Shown here one piece after another: positions 43,918 to 55,790 of a DNA stretch of 64,000 bases. Below the pieces are notes generated by a model. The model did not search any database, had not been told where the DNA came from, and saw only the letters and a list, made by a program, of their open reading frames with translations. The stretch's first letter is position 1. Each line of letters begins with the position of its first letter. The position numbers and the translations under genes were made by a program. Source of the DNA: Aradus depressus (taxonomy: Eukaryota > Arthropoda > Insecta > Hemiptera > Aradidae); NCBI GenBank assembly GCA_963662175.1, contig OY759216.1:43665087-43729086 (forward strand), read 5' to 3'.

Positions 43918-44310
43918 AAAATCGTCCTTGAATCACCGGCAATGTACTTCCCCAGAACGAATTAATCAATTAGTTTTTCGCTCCCCTCCAAAACCAGTCG
44001 GCCGTTCGCGCTAATAGTCAACAGTTGACTTATATAGGGGCTCCTAAATCCTCATACTAAATGTTTTGCCGGTAAAATTCATTACATCGGCGGTTATTCG
44101 GGTTTTTGAACTGAGACCATCTCCTGAACGCCCCCTTGCCTTCACCCGATATTGCTGAAATTTTCATTACATAGTTATTGCGGTTTTTGAATTGAACCTC
44201 CCCTCTGATCCCCCTTCCCTTCTGCCGATCCCTCCGAAAATTAAGGTTTTGGATTCACGTAGAAAATCGATATATTCATTCTATGGGAGTTATCGTATAC
44301 TCAGACAGGG
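43918..44310 (-). repeat. Repeat A, minus copy
   Basis: Hairpin end gtccttgaatcaccggcaat, then cgaattaatcaattagtttt, two cggcggttattcgggttttt-type module starts; ends near ctcagacaggg. Confidence 0.85.
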
Positions 44311-44321
44311 TAAGTAAAATG

Positions 44322-44502
44322 AGGGCGCCAGTAGCTCAGAGGTAACGTGCTTGCCTACTGAGCTCAAGATCGCGGGTTTGAAACCCGGCCGAGGCCCTTA
44401 GGTTTTTTTGTCTGGGGGTAAAAACCGTAAGGAAGCGTTCGGATGGGACGTTAAGTTATCACGAGCCTGTACTTTGTCAGGTGCTCGGCAAAGACTCTTA
44501 AC
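44322..44502 (+). mobile_element. SINE family 1 with intact head, 3'-truncated
   Basis: gagggcgccagtagctcaga, B box ggtttgaaaccc, core tcggatgggacgttaagtta; stops at gcaaagactcttaac. One of three plus-strand copies with a full tRNA-like head. Confidence 0.88.
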
Positions 44503-45392
44503 TAAAGCTGGATTGAAGAGCATTGAACGCTTAGGACCCTAGGTGTACACAGCAGCCCTTCCAATATATCTAACTAAATAAGAAGGGAGAGGAAGAAGCT
44601 GATAGGCAAAGTCTTGCTACCCGTTACCCCTTCAAAGTAATAGACTTCAGATAACATTAACTATGTACCAGCCGTGACTTTAACATTCAATTAATTTGCT
44701 AAAGGTAGCAGCAGCAAAACGTGAAGGAATTTTACGATTTAAAAAGCTACTTACAAAGTGTGGGGAGCATCACAGTCCTGATTCATGACGAACACTAAGG
44801 CTGTCGTTTGTTTAATTCAAAATACATTAATATTCAGAGAGACTGTACAGAGGAGATCTATAATGGCCAATAAAAATGTCTAAAGTTCGGCAAAGTAACA
44901 CTTTAACAAGCAAAGTTCGACCGGGCCCATTTTGCGAAACCATGGATGAATTCCTTCAAGGATTTAGGCAATCAGAGAATTATTAAATATATATCTCTCT
45001 TAAATATACACATAGTAATATAAGAACGTATATCTTCAGAAATCTATAATCTGATATCCCTTTGTGCTATGGTGTGTTCTGTTAAATATAGTCCAAATCG
45101 AGAATTTATTCACTTATGATTCATTTCTTACTATGTTTTGGCAATAAATACGCCAGTCGTATAATAACAATATAATCACAATCAGAAAATTCAGAATTAT
45201 TTTGAAAATGTTAAATTATTTTAAGTGTCATTTCTTATTTCCACAATTCTTGCTAGAATAGTCTTTATAACCTCGCATAGTATTAGTTGTTATCAGTAAC
45301 GTAACATGACGACGAAGTAAAGACGCCGTCAGTTCCCAGAGTCAGCATCACTCTTTGGAGAAACTCAGCTATCCCTTACACCATATGTGGGC
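44503..45392. other. Unassigned stretch
   Basis: No gene or known repeat identified. Confidence 0.3.
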
Positions 45393-45776
45393 AACGACCG
45401 GCCCGCTGTAAGATTTGATCCGGCCCGAGAGACATTTTGAAAAACCCAATTAAAGAAAAAAAAAATAATATTACACTACTTACTCACACTCACTCCAAAT
45501 TAGGAAGATCGATTAGGATGGGGTTTGTCGCTTGCTCCTGCGGAATCAAGTGAGCGAGCAAGGCGAGTGAGGAAAAATTCATGTCATCGTGTGTTTGTTT
45601 ATGGTCAATAAATTTGCGTATTTTTTTGTGTTTTTAATGTGCGTTCATAAACCAAAACATCGTACAAGGCTCACTGAAGATAATTTGGAAAATTCTTTAC
45701 GTCTTTGTATCAGTGGAATTAATCCAAACATCAATGGATTAATTTCCCAAATTCAAGCTCAAGTGTCTCATTGATT
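45393..45776 (+). mobile_element. Collapsed hAT element: terminus joined to transposase C-terminus
   Basis: gtgggcaacgaccggcccgc and atccggcccgagagacattt resemble the ends of ZBED/GTF2I-like hAT elements. The frame that follows ends KHRTRLTEDNLENSLRLCIS then GINPNINGLISQIQAQVSH and a stop. This matches the C-terminal dimerisation tail of that transposase group (H-R-x-x-L...L-x-L...Q-x-S). All of the catalytic domain is deleted. Confidence 0.7.
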
Positions 45777-45821
45777 TCGGTGTCGCTACTTAACTTTCGT
45801 AGTTTGTAATAATTCCAAATT

Positions 45822-45977
45822 GTATAGGCTCGGGACCATCGCTTAATGTCCCATCCGAAGGACGGCGTGCTTAAGTTTATTTTACCTCCCAGATAAAATA
45901 AACTAAGGGCCTCGGTCGCGTTACGAACCCACGATCAGAAGACAAGCACGCATACCACTGAGCTACCGGCGTCCTCT
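45822..45977 (-). mobile_element. SINE family 1, 5' half on minus
   Basis: Core and tRNA-like head (gacgccggtagctcagtggt on minus); a ct/ta microsatellite (ctctctctctctatatatat) follows the head at 45976-45996. Confidence 0.86.
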
Positions 45978-47855
45978 CTCTCTCTATATATATATCAATA
46001 ATTGACTTTAGCGATAAAGACATATCGATAATCGACGATTTACTGTACAACTAGATAGTGAAAGATAAATGGAGGGTCTCAGGAGCGTTATATATGTCAA
46101 ATGGTTGCAACGTCCCTTGTAGTTAACATTTATATGAATGGAACCAAACAAACCGGTATGCAACGCTCTCTATGATTGGGTAAAACTTCCAACGTCCCTC
46201 ATAGTACGACATTCTAACACTCGAGTGACACCGGTAAAAATTAAACAAAGATTGAGTTGAATACATAAAAGAGGAAATGGATAAATAACTTACTGAACTG
46301 TTTCAAACAAACTTCAGACAAACTCACCTGAAACATAAGAAAAAACAAATCATTTTAATACTGAATAAAAACGAAACAAATATTTATATGTCCGCTGTCG
46401 GTATAGTGGACAACTAATAACAAATACATATATAGGTATATATACATATACATATTGTGATGTATAAAAATAATACACACATTGAAAAGATTAAATTATA
46501 AACATTAAAAAAATTAGTTATATTTATTTTTATATAGAAATCAAATTTCTATTTAAAACAAATGCCAGTAAAAAACAAAACACGGCCATCAGCTGTTTTA
46601 TTTAGTGTGTGTAGAGAGTCGAGGCCTGAGGTTCAATGGAGACGGGCTGAGTAAATGATGGACAGTGGTGTTTAGGCTTAAATTGCAATGAACTAATAGA
46701 AGTGAATTGACGGTGAAATTGTTACAAAAAGAAGGTACTTTTATTTGTTTGTATGTACAGGATATATGCCCAGAAATATATAACTTAAATTAAAAAAAAT
46801 GGCCAAAATATAAAACAAAAAAAGATTGAATTAGTGTTAAAAATTTAGTTTTTAAGATTTTTTCCTTTGATTTTTTGTTTGTTTCAATGATTAGTTTTAT
46901 AATATAGATGATTTCAAAAATAAACTCAACCTATTTGTTCTAGTAATTTCTATTCTATTCATTTTCCCTGTTGGCCCAGTAAAATTATTTGAAAACCTTT
47001 GTTATTTAGTATTATTTAAAATTCTTAAAAATGGCATCTCTTTAGAAATCCAAGTGAAAAGTTTATAAATTGCATTTTTTTTTAATACATGCACTTTCTT
47101 AAAAATTGCACGTCTTGGACTTTTGATACTTTTTTAGGGCCCCTATTTCGAAAAACTACTGTAGAAATCAAAATTTAGTAAAAGAAAAAAGATAACATTT
47201 CTACAGGAAATGTGGTAATTTTTAATTATTATTATTTATTATTTTTTGTTTATTTAATTATTAATATTTCATTAATATTAATTATTATTTATATATTTTA
47301 TTTATTTATCATTTATTAAAGATAAACACTTAAACCTTTTTTTTACCACAATATACATTTATGTACATATTAGCAGATTATAGGTTAAGGGCTAAAGGTT
47401 ATTGAGATTCCAGGGCAACGTTAGCAACCACAGACAGTGGTTTCAGTAATATCCCAAATGAAGGGTAGCAGGGGGGGCCATTGGTGCGTGGATATGATAG
47501 GACGACAAATGCATGACTTGGTGCGTATGTCAAAGACGAGATATGAGAACGGGGAAGCTATTTTGTTAATGCATGCGTCTCATTGGGTAATGAAGTGCAC
47601 TCAACAACTCAACTGGAAACTGCAACACCCCCCCCCCCCCCCCCTCCTCTTCCGGGGGACTTTGTCCAATGGTTCTCTCCCCTGGGACTATTCTAAAGTG
47701 GGTATGAATTGAAAGGGAAAGTTGGAAAGAGGAAGTTTAAACCAAGAGTAAACAACATTCGAAGAAGAAACATTTGCAGAAATTACCATCAACGAACATG
47801 CCTACGTTTTGGCTGAGAAAGGAAGCAAATGACCGATTTGAATTATCATGACACA
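45978..47855. other. AT-rich stretch, no gene supported
   Basis: At 46326-46329 a cag|gtgagt donor-like string occurs on minus, but I can build no exon around it. A 17-nt C run is at 47628-47644. Long TTTATT-rich stretches at 47220-47345. Confidence 0.4.
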
Positions 47856-47859
47856 AAAT

Positions 47860-48525
47860 CGGATATGTACTTCCCCAGAACGAATTAATCAATTACGTTT
47901 TCGTATTCCCTCTGAGGCCAATCGACCGACTGGGCTAAAATTCATTATGTGACTTACACATGGGTCTCTAAATCTTCAAACTAAATTTCGTGCCGATACA
48001 TTCATTACAAAGGCTATTATTAAAGTTTTCGTTTTAAGCCTCCCCCTTAATCTCCCACTTCCCTTTGGCGATTTGGCTGAAAATCAAAATATCTCGTCCT
48101 TAAGGGGGTCTGATTACAAATATAAAATATCGTGTTGATACCAAGGGCGGAGCCAGGATGTTCATCAGGGGGGGTAAAATTTCGTTGACAGTCTGAGTCT
48201 GTAAACGAATGACGTCATTAAAGTCTGCGCAGAAGACCGCAAGTGGTCTTTCGTGCAACACTAGGACGTCTTTTCCAATTTAACGTGCATATTTCTTTAT
48301 CCTTAACGAAACTTACTTATGAGCCTCTGCGCTAGGAGGGGGGGGGGGGGGGGGGGGGGTAATTCTGCTTTTATTTGCTGTGTTCAAAGACACAAAAACA
48401 GAAAGACAAAAATGTTTCTTACATTTTTAAGGGAGTCGGAAAACATGCGCAATTCCTGTGAAAATTCAACATAGAATTTCATATCGATTACATACTTGGT
48501 ACAGCTGTGGAAATGGGAAATACAG
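47860..48525 (-). repeat. Repeat A, minus copy with 22-nt G run and insertion
   Basis: 47870-48145 is typical. 48146-48360 (gggcggagccaggatgttca to the G run 48338-48359) is foreign; it resembles the ggggcgtagcc-type ends of Repeat C. Repeat A resumes at about 48395 (gtcggaaaacatgcgcaatt). Confidence 0.75.
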
Positions 48526-48539
48526 TTTTCTTAGGACAT

Positions 48540-48925
48540 TCAATCTAATATTAATCTTCCTCCTTGTTCTATCTTCCATTGTATTTCCTTTTCGATAACT
48601 TCGATTTGTACTCTGTAATTTTGTTTTTCAAATATTGTTTTTAGAATGAAAGAAGGTTTTCTCAAAGCACCCTTTAGAAATCTATCAGAAGGTAAAATAA
48701 CATCTCTTGTGTTTACTGATTCAGAAAAAGTCCTTGGGGCATTGAAAATATACTTAACATTTTTAATAAAAAATAAAGAAAAACGTATGTTTAAAAAAAA
48801 ATTGTCTATTTCACGGAATATATAAAATATATATAAACAACTTAAAATCTTGCCTTTGCCATCGCTGTTTATATTTGAAACAGTAATGGTTATTAGGAAA
48901 AATAGAAATATTTTCCCTCTCAACA
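48540..48925 (-). other. Open frame without ATG, possible exon
   Basis: A 128-codon minus frame runs from a TTG near 48926 to a TGA. It begins with a hydrophobic, signal-like stretch (KIFLFFLITITV), then SDGKGK, and ends RVQIEVIEKEIQWKIEQGGR. There is no ATG in the frame before or within it. It is long for such AT-rich DNA, but the translation is low in complexity and matches no family I know. It could be an exon of a spliced secreted-protein gene or chance. Confidence 0.25.
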
Positions 48926-49635
48926 ATACTAATCACGATTACGAAACCAGAAAGAAAGAAGACTTTCGAATAACTAAACATTGCTCTTCTCTTTTTGAAA
49001 AAAAGTATAACTCATAAAGGAATTAATTTATTTAATGCCCTTCCCCACTTCTTGAAGTCAATAGATACAATAAAAAAATCTAAATTTCAACTAAAAATGT
49101 TCATGTTAGAGGAAACCCTTTACACGGAAACGGAATTTTATTCTCACTGTTCAAAAAGAATAATATAATCACAATAAAGAATCGTGTTTCATATCCATAA
49201 ACATTATTTGATACAAAGCTTTCATTTTTATTTTTTGGGCAGAGTTCCTCCACACCTTAAAGATCAGTCCAATGTACCTTATTGTTTTATTTATTCATTT
49301 ATAATTTTTTATTTATTTAAACTTTTTTATACATTCATTTATATAGTTACATTGTTTTCTTTCTTTTCTATATGGGGACCTGATGATGGGACGTAGGAAC
49401 GTCCCGAAACATCATTGTGATAAAAACATTTCCGAAGTTTTTTTTTTGAAACATATCTTAATTTTTATTAAATTGAAAAATGTGTCAACTTATTATAAAC
49501 ATATCTTGTACTCATATATTTTTAAGTATTTATTTGTTCAGTTTTTATTAATTTCATTTTCCCTTTTTCAATAGTTTTGTTATTACTACTAACTTAGTAG
49601 TATTAATCATAGATGTGTTTTATTATATAATTAGT
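48926..49635. other. Unassigned stretch with one strong hairpin motif
   Basis: ctgatgatgggacgtaggaa and cgtcccgaaaca (49380-49410) form a six-bp stem gggacg/cgtccc. No gene. Confidence 0.4.
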
Positions 49636-49639
49636 TATA

Positions 49640-49735
49640 AATCTAATTTATAAGCTATCTTAATGTATAAATTCTTTTGATGTATCCTATTGCCATATTG
49701 GTTTAACGGAAATAAATTTATTATTATTATTATGG
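49640..49735 (+). mobile_element. LINE 3' end with (TTA)n tail
   Basis: tttataagctatcttaatgt, catattggtttaacggaaat, aaatttattattattattat; related to 55690-55790 and 9336-9390. Confidence 0.6.
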
Positions 49736-49819
49736 GAGTACTGTTTAGTCTACAACGTTCATTATGTAAACACACGGCTAATCCCTCTCTGGGGGTCTGA
49801 TACTCAGTCCCATCCACTC

Positions 49820-50160
49820 TCCATCCATGGCCTCCTTCAAATCCTCGCTATTCCAATTCCTCTTCAATAAACAATCTTTTATTCCACTTCCTCCATACTT
49901 TCCCGCTCCTTAACATCATTTTTTTTTTTTTTTCGTATTTATTTTTTCATATTCATCCTTTTATTTTATTATTTTTTCCATCAGTTTTTCTTAAATTAAT
50001 TTTATTGCAAGCCTGGTCCAGATTTTATCCCCCTTCATAATCTTGATTTGTATATTGTTTTTAAATTTATTTTATCTTCTTCTATATATTTATTTAGATA
50101 GGTACATTTATTTTCATATGATCACTTCATAATGAAGCTGTTAATTTTAATTATTGTATT
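49820..50160 (+). mobile_element. LINE fragment related to 4262-5150
   Basis: atggcctccttcaaatcctc and ctattccaattcctc match 4435-4475, followed by a similar T-rich 3' UTR (gcaagcctggtccagatttt versus caaaccttgtctgggcatcc). Confidence 0.75.
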
Positions 50161-50394
50161 ATTATTTTATTTTATTTTTTTATTTTTTTTATTTTTTTTT
50201 ACCTCTTGGCCTGATGTTCCGTGCATATTGGCCAATTTTTTTACTTATTTCATCACTATTTATTTTATTGTATTTTCTTATTTAGTTATATTCATTTTGT
50301 TCTTGTTTCTATCCACTGTAGCACTTTTATATCATTACTGATATTTTATTTTATTTGTATTTGTTGCTTAGTTCAGTGACTTTCATGTATTTAT

Positions 50395-50815
50395 TCTTCA
50401 CACTTACAAACCCAGAAATACGTACTTTATCTTCACAACACTTACCACAAAACCCCCATGAAAGTTGAAGAGAAGATGGAACCGCGACTTACTGCCACCT
50501 TAAATCCTATTCGTTCTTAATATTTTATTTATTTATTTTTTTTACATCATTTTCCTTTACTTTTATCATCTCTCTTACCCATCCATCAAAATTGTCTTTC
50601 AATTCCTTTTTATTTGTTAATTAATTAATTTATTTATTTTTTCTTTCCTTGTCCTAATAATTAATTTAAATTTTCGTCCCGAGGACCTACCACTGGGTGG
50701 CCTTCCTCTCACATGCCATTCACGCCAACATGTCAATGTCTACCATCATAGATGCTGGTTGTTGCACCCAAACATCAGTTGCTTCTTTATAAATGAAAGA
50801 CAAAAAAAAAAAATT
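50395..50815 (+). mobile_element. Jockey-like LINE 3' end, second copy, with poly(A)
   Basis: caaacccagaaatacgtact through agaagatggaaccgcgactt to tttataaatgaaagacaaaa, closely matching 21930-22395. The copy lacks the SINE found in the first. Confidence 0.88.
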
Positions 50816-50844
50816 TAATTTCAAAAATTTTTACTATAGTTTTT

Positions 50845-50945
50845 AGCCCAAAGACTATTGGTTTTGGAGAAAGAGATACAACTTAGTTGATTAATTTGTG
50901 TTGGGGACGTACATTGCAGGTGATTCACCTACTTTTTTTATATTA
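50845..50945 (+). repeat. Repeat A tail
   Basis: tttttagcccaaagactatt, gttggggacgtacattgcag, gtgattcacctac. Confidence 0.8.
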
Positions 50946-51700
50946 TGAATTGTGGGGGTAAATGTTATCTTTATGTTTTTGTAAAGCTCCTACCCTTCTT
51001 CCGGTGCCCTGTTTGAGTTGCTAATATTAATTCCCCCCTAGCTCCGAGAAAGAGTTATTTAAAAGCGGGTATGTCCCAGGGACCTGGAAGCTGAAGGGGG
51101 CTGGAGAATGGGCTGGTGTTTGCTGAGCCTGGAGGGACTCAAGCCGTACCGTCAATGTTTACCTTACCTCTCCGCTCCATCTAGCCTCAGGAGACTTACG
51201 GATTCTATATGTCAACACACTGACAACTCCACTCTCTTCCACTTTTCTTCAGCTCCTTCAACCCTTAGCGCAGTCTGGGCTCCCAACACAATCATTGTCA
51301 CATTCACAGTCCAAATTGACAGGACAACATCTCCTTTTAGTCAGTTGAGAAGGATTTTAAAATAAGAAAGAAGGCATTTAATGTATGCAACGTTTGTCTT
51401 GTGTGGCGCAATAATTGTACGGAAAATGCCGTAGTATATATTGTATATAGTTATTGGTTATACATTATATACATATTTTTAGTTTCTTATACCTATAGTA
51501 TAATGTTGAAATCGTGCGAAAATTCGAGAGGTTTCAACAGATTTTTACGTTTCAAGGTTCTCTGAATACGTTTTGACCATTTTCGCGATGATGTCTGCCG
51601 GGCGGCGTGTGTGTGTCTGTGACTGGAAATATGTGAGCGCTCTACCGCAAAAGCGATTGTAGTTATGAACCTACACCCTGAACACATCATCGAATAGTGT
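50946..51700. other. Unassigned stretch
   Basis: 51050-51360 is GC-richer and open in places without a known domain. 51510-51680 includes gtgtgtgtgtctgtgactgg, a style like Repeat F. Confidence 0.3.
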
Positions 51701-51718
51701 CGGTATTATACGAACTTA

Positions 51719-51830
51719 ATGGAGCAGAACAGGATTCCAAGGGATTTGCTTGAAGCTCTGGATGATGACGGTGCTGTAATGGATCGGGTGGTCGTCATAC
51801 TCAAGAAGTCCCGAGGAGTATTATGTGTAG
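51719..51830 (+). pseudogene. Short coding-like segment shared with 56396-56510
   Basis: The frame reads MEQNRIPRDLLEALDDDGAV then MDRVVVILKKS. A diverged second copy in the window reads MEKHSIPRNFFETLSDDGAT then LDPLITFLKES. Changes between the copies keep IPR, the L-DDGA block, D and LK-S in one frame with no stop, which suggests coding descent. I do not recognise the family; it may be part of a transposon protein. Confidence 0.5.
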
Positions 51831-51886
51831 GTGTATGTATGAATCGTGTATATGTGTTTGCATACGTAAATACGTGTGCAGCCAAC

Positions 51887-52126
51887 GCCTTTAGTTTATT
51901 TACCTGGGAGGTAAAAACACCTTAAGCACTCCGTCCTTCGGATGGGACGTTAAGCAATGGCTCTGAGCCTATTAGGTACTCGTTAAAGACATCTTTGGTG
52001 AATACAAATTTAGGACTCCCATAGGTAGAGTCGGGCTCATTTCCACCAGAGTGACGAAAGAGCGTTTTGGTAGTAGGCGATATAATATTTTAGTTAAAGC
52101 CCGGGCATGAGTCATAATAACTAACT
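51887..52126 (+). mobile_element. SINE family 1 body and 3' end
   Basis: tcggatgggacgttaagcaa, cgggctcatttccaccagag, aaagcccgggcatgagtcat followed by aataactaacta. The head is absent; the join is inside the segment after 51885. Confidence 0.88.
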
Positions 52127-52465
52127 AAATTTATTTTTTATTTTTTTGGTAATTAAATAGATTTTTGTTCGGGCGATGATAACCGTTGTAGTTTTTCGCC
52201 CTAAAACCACAATATATATCTCTCTCACCTCTCTTTGAGCTATTAGCCAGTGTCCCTTTTGACTCCATATTGTAAGGGCGTTAGGCTGGTTTTATTTTAT
52301 ATTGTTTATTATGTTACTCTGTACGGTTTTTCATAATTTTCCATATTTACATGTATTCATAGAAGTGCCACTGATGAAGACGCAGTTACGCTGAGAAGCC
52401 AGTTCTGTCCGGAAATAAAACAGAAATCTCATCCCACAACATCTTATTATAACATATAACCCAAG
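52127..52465. other. Unassigned stretch
   Basis: Holds an actgatgaagacgcagttac...ggaaataaaac string (52371-52425), loosely like the ctgawga/gaaac motifs. Confidence 0.3.
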
Positions 52466-52469
52466 CCGT

Positions 52470-52670
52470 CAGTTATCTTACAATTAGGACGGCTAAACAA
52501 TGCGAAATTCCATGACTACCAAATTTTCTACAAGGATGGGTCGAAATGCGAAGAGCAGGTGGATTATGCAGTAGAACTCAGTTTAACAAGTTGTCTACAT
52601 ACTGCTGCAGTTACACCGCAGAGCTGAGTTGATGAAGCTTTGAACACTCCATAACTCAAGGTATGCAATG
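52470..52670 (+). pseudogene. RNase H domain remnant of a LINE
   Basis: The frame reads HDYQIFYKDGSKCEEQVDYA, then CLHTAAV, then after a frame slip AELMKL. This is the YTDGSK...AELxAL pattern of RNase H in I/R1/jockey-group LINEs. In DGSK the catalytic D is present. Very short and broken. Confidence 0.65.
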
Positions 52671-52725
52671 GTTCCAATGCATTATCAACTTCTAAGTCAT
52701 ATAAGACATATTGTGGAATTTATAA

Positions 52726-53489
52726 TAAATAGATAAAACAAACTTATTTTTTGAAATATTGTCTATTACACTAAAGATGTCTATAAAAATAAAACTACCG
52801 GTTTCGGCCTCACACCATCGTCAGGTCTAGTTATGAACTAAGTTAGTTTGCAGAGTGCGAACCCTCCAATACATCTCTGGTGAAAGGTGCCACTTCAATT
52901 AGGGAATCCCCCGGCTTAACTGTTAGCTACATCATGAAATATTTGACAAAACACTAATTTTTCTTAATTTACATAATATAACATCCTTTGACTAATAAGT
53001 AAAGAATAAAACTAAAAAACATAACGGATAATAACAAACATATATGTGGAAACCTATAATAATGACAGATAATAACAAACATAGGTATGTGTTTTGTTGA
53101 CACCCTGATCCGGTTCTATTTCCACATATACCTATGTTTGTTATTATCTGTCATTATTATAGGTTTCCACATATATGTTTGTTATTATCTGTTATGTTTT
53201 TTAGTTTTATTCTTTACTTATTAGTCAAAGGATGTTATTTTATGTAAATTAAGAAAAATTAATGTTTTGTCAAATATTTCATGATGTAGCTAACAGTTAA
53301 GCCGGGGGATTCCCTAATTGAAGTGGCACCTTTCACCAGAGATGTATTGGAGGGGTCGCACTCTGCAAACTAACTTAGTTCATAACTAGACCTGACGATG
53401 GTGTGAGGCCGAAACCGGTAGTTTTATTTTTATAAATATCTTTAGTGGAATAGAAAATATTTCAAAAATCAGTTTGTTTTATCTATTTA
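52726..53489. repeat. Large near-perfect inverted repeat, arms about 362 bp, 39-bp loop
   Basis: Left arm 52726-53088, right arm 53128-53489, nearly identical. Each arm holds accggtttcggcctcacacc (or its complement), catcgtcaggtctagttatg and gggaatcccccggcttaac. Inside each arm, caaacatatatgtggaaacc and caaacataggtatgtg are themselves partly repeated. A transcript through it would fold into a long double-stranded RNA. Confidence 0.95.
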
Positions 53490-53494
53490 ATGAC

Positions 53495-53745
53495 ATTATC
53501 GACATGACATTTTTTATTTGAATTCAAAACCCTATAAGGATGACAACTATTAACTTTTCCGCGAAATCAGTCGACGGAAAGGAGGGGACCATAGGAGGGA
53601 GACTCGACTCAAATACCATAATAAATACCTGTAATGAGTCAAATATTGTATTTTAGCCCAAATGGTCGGTTGACTTTGGAGGGAGAGCGAGCACGTAATT
53701 CGTGCAGGGGAAGTATATAGATGGTGATTCACCAACGACTTTTTA
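53495..53745 (+). repeat. Repeat A, right half
   Basis: tgacattatcgacatgacat module, agcccaaatggtcggttgac, gatggtgattcaccaacgac. Confidence 0.82.
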
Positions 53746-54171
53746 AAGAGAAAACCGAGACTAAAGCTTTTGTTCTAAACATTCAATTGAAGTTTTTTTT
53801 TTAAAGCAGATTCTATAGAGATTAGGTGAGTGTGAATTCTACTTAAAAGAGGTGAAGAGGGGAAAAAAGCCTTGAAGAAAAGCTCAGGAGAAAGGAATGG
53901 TTTTTCTTTCCAGTATAATTTTCCAGGATGGTGCACCTCCAAAGCCAATCCAGTGAAAACAAGAAGCCTGGAAAATTAGCGAGAACAATCAACGAGTGGA
54001 CTTGTCCGGGCTTTATTTTTATTCTATTTTTTCTACTTGTTTTTGTCAAAAGAGTCAGTTGATGTTGAGATTCTTGTGTGTAATTACATTACTGGTTTGA
54101 TGTTTGTTTATACAGCCCCAGCACAGCTTCTCAAGTCAGTTGAAGCCATCACGCTGGGCAAGTGCCCCCTT
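53746..54171. other. Unassigned stretch
   Basis: No supported feature. Confidence 0.3.
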
Positions 54172-54762
54172 AGGCCAGAGCAAAAAACCAAGATAAAAAT
54201 TAAATAAACTAAAAAAAATTGTTTTTATTAAAAATGGATTGCTTGAAAGTTACCAATAGGATCTTCAAATTTCCCATGCGTCTGATTCCTAAATCAGCAA
54301 TCAGCTGTTACATAAATATACATGTACAAAACAAGACATATTACATTTTTTTTAATGTAATGAATTCGATCATTTCATTTCCTCGCTCAAAATCTTCATT
54401 TAGATCAATTCAATCTTCATTAAAGCTGATTTTTTCATGCGCAGTAAAAATGGAAAGCACAACAGCTGCAAATGCACGCTATTGGCTGTCAGCCATTTAA
54501 TTCTAAAGGCACAGAAACCACAGCGTGCATTTGCTGCTGCTGCGCTTTGCATTTTTGCTGCTCATGTAAAGTCAGCTTAAGTATTACAGTCAGTGGTAGC
54601 TTCAGGGGAAGCTTCTAGGGGTCCGAGTCTGCCAAATTAATAACAAAAAGTCTGCAACGCTAACTATGGAAACTGCGGGCTGTGCCCCCGAGAGTCTATA
54701 CCCCCCACCCTCGTAGCCTAACTTTGCCCCCCCCCCCCGCTCAAAATCCTGGCTACGCCCCT
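54172..54762. mobile_element. Repeat C, second copy
   Basis: gccagagcaaaaaaccaaga through gtgcatttgctgctgctgcg to tcctggctacgcccc, parallel to 2800-3371. The left end is missing. C run 54727-54738. Confidence 0.82.
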
Positions 54763-54970
54763 TTGAGAATTTTGAAAAACATATATGTGATGTGGCCATT
54801 AAAAAACTTTCTTATACCAACCACGCAAATTTACAGATCACTTTCTCCCCCTCAAAATCATTTCATACTGGCTGTATTATTGGGTATATGAAAGTAATGA
54901 GTTGGCGTCAGAGCTATTTTTTTGTTTCATTGTACAACGTAATGCTGAAAGTGATATTCTTATAACCAGT
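54763..54970 (+). repeat. Repeat D, second copy
   Basis: gtgatgtggccattaaaaaa, ttataccaaccac, gtatatgaaagtaatgagtt; parallels 2630-2680 and 3372-3420. Confidence 0.7.
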
Positions 54971-55324
54971 CATGGCATTTCATCATTTTGAGAAGGGGGA
55001 GGTTAAGAGATGAACTCATTTTTGAATGTTTGGCCCAAACTATATCTCTGGTATAACTTTGGTCGTTATGAGCCTATTATCAAACTTAAAGCTTATCAGA
55101 GATGGGACATTTTGTATGGAACATTTTTGGTAAGAATCAATGTTTGGATAGGACTAACCGTTTTCGAGTAACACGGATTCAACAAAATAAATAAAGAACA
55201 TAACCTAGTGATAATAAATATTGACTACGATTTATAACATATGTAATAAAAATCAACATTTTACTAATAGATATGTAGAAACAGGATTGATTAAAGCCTT
55301 AGATGGATTGATTCTAAGGCTTTA
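54971..55324. other. Unassigned stretch
   Basis: No supported feature. Confidence 0.3.
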
Positions 55325-55790
55325 ACACCTTTTTTCAGTTCTCCTGTCCCTTTCGGTCTGCCTCCACAACTAGGCAAGACAGATCCGAAGGGTACCTACC
55401 ACCCGCGCCTCCGTCCCTTCTATTTCAATTTAGTTGTAGTAATAAGGACCGTACCGGGGGTCTCGGAGCTGAAAAGTGATTTTTATTATGATTTATCATA
55501 TTATTTTGTACATAGTTTTTCTTTATTTTGTTTCAGTGTATTTTACTTTTCTTTATGTATTTAATTTATCATTGTTCATTTATTTTATTTTATTTACCTT
55601 AATTTTTTAATATTTTGTATAAACTTAATATTATTATTGTTCTTGTTTTTCCTTCTTATTATTCTGTATAAATACTATATTAAAAAAATCAATATCGGTT
55701 GATGTACCTATACAATTTATAAGCTACTTTGATGTACAAAATTGTATGACATATCTATTTACCATGTTCTGGTTTAACGAAAATACATAT
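55325..55790 (+). mobile_element. LINE 3' UTR
   Basis: GC-rich start (cctccacaactaggcaagac, gaccgtaccgggggtctcgg) then a T-rich part, ending gttctggtttaacgaaaata. Similar in plan to 32100-32330 and sharing its tail type with 49640-49735. Confidence 0.6.

Noticed and set aside
46315..46340. 5' untranslated exon of miple (cag|gtgagt on minus)
   Set aside because: A good donor string alone; no way to link it to the exon 1 acceptor 25 kb away without transcripts.
48540..48925. 128-codon open frame with a signal-like start as a secreted protein gene
   Set aside because: No ATG in frame, low-complexity translation and no family match; kept only as a weak possible exon.
49380..49410. Confident hammerhead ribozyme
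   Set aside because: One extra base between CTGATGA and the stem, and stems I/III with a cleavage site could not be drawn; retained only as a speculative finding.
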